Assembly (NCBI GenBank): GCA_020851015.1
Contig: JADZDN010000229.1
Span: 1 to 15,825 of the forward strand
Length of the DNA stretch: 15,825 nt
Reading direction: 5' to 3'
Origin: Alphaproteobacteria bacterium
GTDB lineage: Bacteria; Pseudomonadota; Alphaproteobacteria; JAEULC01
This document shows, piece after piece, positions 14,073-15,825 of this stretch. Made by a program: the position numbers and the translations under genes. Position 1 is the stretch's first letter, and every line of letters begins with the position of its first letter. The notes beneath the pieces are model-generated. The model was not told the DNA's origin. It did not search any database and saw only the letters and a program-made list of their open reading frames with translations.

Positions 14073-15022
14073 GCCTCGCCGCGCGTTCCCTGCGCCGGTT
14101 GGCGACCGTGCTGCTCGCGTTCGCCGTCGCCTGGCCCTTCTACCTGGGGCTCGAACGCCAGACCGAGGACGAGGCGGCGCGCGCCGCGCTCGACAGATCG
14201 CTGCGCCAGGGCAAGGCGGAGGCGCTCGCCGCCGCCGCGATCGAACGCGGCGAGCTGGACGACGCCGACGGCTTCGTCGCCCTTGCCCGGCGCCTCGGCC
14301 GGCCCGTCACCCAGGCGCTGCGCGACCGGCTGGCGGTGGTGCGGCTTGCCGAGGACGAACCGGCCGCGCGCTGGCGGCGCTGCGCCGCGGGCGCCTTCGG
14401 CGGGCAGATGACGGACGGAGCCTCGGTCCTCTGCACGCTGGCCGCCGATTTCACGCTGCTCGGCGACCTGCGCGACCTCGCGATCCAGGGCAGCGCCTGG
14501 GCCGCGGGACGCGACTACGACCGGGTAATCGTGGCCCTGTCGGCGGCCGGGCTGGGCGCTACGGCGTTGAGCGCGGCCACGGCCGGCACGGCGGCGCCGG
14601 CGCGCGCGGGTCTGTCGCTGCTCAAGGGCGCGCGGCGCGCCGGGCATGTGCCGCCGGCGCTGGCGCGCGCGGTCGGCACGGAGTTGCGCCTGGTCGCCGA
14701 GGGTGGCGACGCGGCGCGGCTGATGCGCGCGACCGGCGCGGTCGATGCGGTCCGCCGCGAGCACGGGGTGCTCGAGGCGACCCGCATGCTGCGCCATGCC
14801 GGCTCGCTCGACGAGATCGGCAGCGTCGCCGGCATGTACGGCAGGTTCGGCCGCTTCGCCCGTCCGGTGATGGAGCTGACCGGCAGGACCTCGATCCACG
14901 CCTTCAAGGCCGGCTATAAGGCGATGCCCACGGTGCTGCCCGCGGCGGCGATGCTCGTGGGCAGCGCGTTGGTGCTCATGCTCGGCTTGGCCCTGAGCAG
15001 GCGTGTCGAGGGTTGGGTCTGA
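14066..15022 (+). CDS. Unknown membrane protein co-transcribed with the antiporter
   Basis: The protein has 318 aa. One transmembrane helix lies near the N-terminus (about 9-27) and one near the C-terminus (about 291-311). A third hydrophobic stretch lies at about 153-173. The core around 106-190 looks conserved in style (CAAGAFGGQMTDG, LCTLAADFTLLGDLRDLA, YDRVIVALSAAGLG, LSLLKGARRAGH), with Cys106 and Cys123. I have an impression of similar uncharacterised alphaproteobacterial proteins but know no function. The ATG lies inside the last codons of the antiporter (7-bp overlap), so translation is coupled and a partner role in cation exchange or a membrane complex is possible (inference). It converges on the GIY-YIG gene with a 12-bp gap. 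Confidence 0.8.
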   Translation: MLGLAARSLRRLATVLLAFAVAWPFYLGLERQTEDEAARAALDRSLRQGKAEALAAAAIERGELDDADGFVALARRLGRPVTQALRDRLAVVRLAEDEPAARWRRCAAGAFGGQMTDGASVLCTLAADFTLLGDLRDLAIQGSAWAAGRDYDRVIVALSAAGLGATALSAATAGTAAPARAGLSLLKGARRAGHVPPALARAVGTELRLVAEGGDAARLMRATGAVDAVRREHGVLEATRMLRHAGSLDEIGSVAGMYGRFGRFARPVMELTGRTSIHAFKAGYKAMPTVLPAAAMLVGSALVLMLGLALSRRVEGWV

Positions 15023-15034
15023 CAGCCGTCTCAA

Positions 15035-15274
15035 TCAAACCAGACGCTTCTTCGCAAGAGCCCTGCCCGAATGCGATTTGAGGTACTTCTCGAACTCGAG
15101 GGCTCTGAGCTTGTCGGGAAAAGCGGAATACCAAATCAACTCCCAAGGCCTGAATCTGGCCGTATGCGTTGATTTGCCGGCGTTGTGATCCGCCATCCGC
15201 TGCTTCAGATCCGCAGTGGCGCCGGTGTATTCTTGGTCGGGGAACGGAACGCTGCGAAGTATGTAGACGTACCA
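15035..15274 (-). pseudogene. GIY-YIG nuclease-family gene lacking a start codon
   Basis: The frame reads WYVYILRSVPFPDQEYTGAT, then ADLKQRMADHNAGKSTHTAR, FRPWELIWYSAFPDKLRALE, and FEKYLKSHSGRALAKKRLV before TGA: 79 residues. This is a nearly complete GIY-YIG domain (YVYIL for the GIY part, YTG for YIG, catalytic-type Arg25, EFEKYLK with the metal-binding Glu) of the short UvrC/Slx-like class. Upstream in frame there are 15 sense codons and then TAG (15317-15319), with no ATG, GTG or TTG among them. The first in-frame ATG is internal, at residue 26. The upstream bases belong to a repeat element, which seems to have replaced the initiator. Codon use (AGA, TCA, TTG, CTT) is unlike that of its neighbours, a sign of transfer. 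A one-base slip could instead allow GTG initiation at 15275. Confidence 0.7.
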
Positions 15275-15280
15275 CGCGGT

Positions 15281-15388
15281 CCGCTCCCGTCCGACTTCGC
15301 TTTCGCTTCGCTCAAGCTACGCCGGACACGCTTCGCCCTTCCGCCTTCGCATGGCTGCGCCACGCGTAGCCCGAAGGGCGAAGCGTGG
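15281..15388. repeat. Inverted-repeat (REP-like) element between GIY-YIG remnant and tRNA
   Basis: A perfect 15-bp inverted repeat occurs at 15327-15341 and 15373-15387 (CACGCTTCGCCCTTC and its complement), 31 nt apart. A nested smaller palindrome at 15360-15388 has arms CCACGC/GCGTGG with inner GCCC-GAA-GGGC. The left part (15297-15312) carries TTCGC micro-repeats. The right arm runs into the CCA end of the tRNA (15386-15388). The pattern looks like a dispersed palindromic intergenic element; copy number cannot be judged from one window. The left boundary is approximate. Confidence 0.6.
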
Positions 15389-15462
15389 TAGGCCCTGCAG
15401 GACTTGAACCTGCGACCACACCGTTATGAGCGGCGCGCTCTAACCAACTGAGCTACGGGCCT
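15386..15462 (-). tRNA. tRNA with CAU anticodon, probably tRNA-Ile2 (lysidine type)
   Basis: A 77-nt cloverleaf with encoded CCA can be folded by hand. The acceptor starts AGGCCCG and ends GGGCCTACCA. The D arm is GCTC/GAGC, the anticodon arm is CGCCG-CTCATAA-CGGTG (one G-U pair), and the T arm is GCAGG-TTCAAGT-CCTGC. The anticodon CAT allows elongator Met or Ile2 (C34 modified to lysidine by TilS). The A1-U72 pair, A73 and the AGGC...GCCTACCA acceptor ends resemble tRNA-Ile, so Ile2 is favoured. Acceptor pair 7-66 is a G-A mismatch. It lies 25 bp downstream of the MBL gene on the same strand. Confidence 0.9.
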
Positions 15463-15487
15463 CCAGGGCGAAGGCGGACACTAGCGG

Positions 15488-15825
15488 TCAGAAGGCCGCC
15501 GGTCCAGACGCCGCGGGCCAGCCGCCCAGCGCCAGGTGCGTCCCGCGATGCTCGACCGCGCCGGTGGCGGCATCCACCGTCATCAGGTCCTCGCCCAGCA
15601 CCACGGGGCCGGCGAAATCGCGCTTAACCTCGGCCAGCAGGGCCGGCTTGTCGAAGCTCGGCGGCACGAAATGGCTGAGCACCAGGCAGCCGATGCCCGC
15701 GGCCGCGGCCACCTTGCCGACCTGGTCGGAGACGGTGTGGTAGGCCATGACGTTCGCCACCGTCTCGGCCGAGCGCACGCCCGGCACCACCGGCATCTCG
15801 CGATGGATGAAGACCTCGTGCACCA
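15488..15825 (-). CDS. MBL-fold metallohydrolase, C-terminal fragment (5' end outside window)
   Basis: Only the last 111-112 residues are present and the frame is open to the window edge, so the real start lies to the right. The beginning VHEVFIHREM matches the strand and loop after the fourth metal-binding region in RNase Z/arylsulfatase-like MBL proteins. It is followed by an AYHTVSDQVGKVAAAAGI helix and LVLSHFVPP, where the His supplies the last metal ligand. The C-terminus FAGPVVLGEDLMTVDAATG is typical of this subgroup. These enzymes hydrolyse phosphodiester, sulfate-ester or lactone substrates using two zinc ions; the substrate cannot be assigned. The tRNA follows 25 bp downstream and may be co-transcribed. 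Confidence 0.82.
   Translation of the reverse strand, partial: VHEVFIHREMPVVPGVRSAETVANVMAYHTVSDQVGKVAAAAGIGCLVLSHFVPPSFDKPALLAEVKRDFAGPVVLGEDLMTVDAATGAVEHRGTHLALGGWPAASGPAAF

Noticed and set aside
15281..15388. CRISPR array or insertion-sequence end
   Set aside because: No regularly spaced direct repeats, no transposase and no flanking target duplication seen; only inverted repeats.
15023..15462. tRNA-integrated island with att direct repeats
   Set aside because: No second copy of the tRNA 3' end or integrase gene is visible in the window.

Overview
This is a GC-rich window (clearly above 60% G+C by eye) and almost certainly comes from an alphaproteobacterium. The lineage is inferred from the dense GC-ending codon use, the AhpC/AhpD pair, the SSF-STAC histidine kinase and the general protein flavour. 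The order cannot be fixed from the sequence alone; Rhodospirillales- or Rhizobiales-like groups are guesses.

Layout. (1) 1-843, minus: 5' half of ettA, an ABC-F translation factor. (2) 1066-3961, plus: an Ala/Pro-rich membrane-anchored protein with a Sel1/TPR-like tail, followed 25 bp later by a periplasmic TAXI-type solute receptor with no TRAP membrane subunit nearby. (3) 4084-7497, plus: a tight signalling operon of a single-domain response regulator, a two-helix DUF3311-like small membrane protein and an SSF-STAC-histidine kinase (CbrA/CrbS architecture). (4) 7574-9205, minus: an operon of an alpha/beta hydrolase and an MddA-like methanethiol S-methyltransferase. It is divergent from a LysR regulator (9393-10283), with a textbook T-N11-A dyad at 9350-9372 in between. 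(5) 10419-12218, plus: an unknown 168-aa protein with a CxxCxxC cluster, then the peroxide-defence pair ahpC-ahpD. Fur-family-like operators precede both the unknown gene and ahpC, which suggests an iron/peroxide-responsive stretch. (6) 12363-15022, plus: a YbaL/KefB-type cation:proton antiporter overlapping an unknown membrane protein. (7) 15035-15462, minus: a GIY-YIG nuclease gene with no usable start codon, an inverted-repeat element that abuts the CCA end of a CAU-anticodon tRNA, and the tRNA itself. (8) 15488-15825, minus: the C-terminal end of a metallo-beta-lactamase-fold hydrolase.

How they may work together. The receptor, regulator, small membrane protein and transporter-kinase at 2795-7497 could form one ligand-sensing pathway. 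The LysR, hydrolase and MddA genes look like one regulated sulfur-methylation module. AhpC is presumably recycled by AhpD. No CRISPR array, prophage or insertion sequence was recognised. Every intergenic stretch is shorter than 300 bp; the largest are 844-1065, 9206-9392 and the repeat region 15275-15385.
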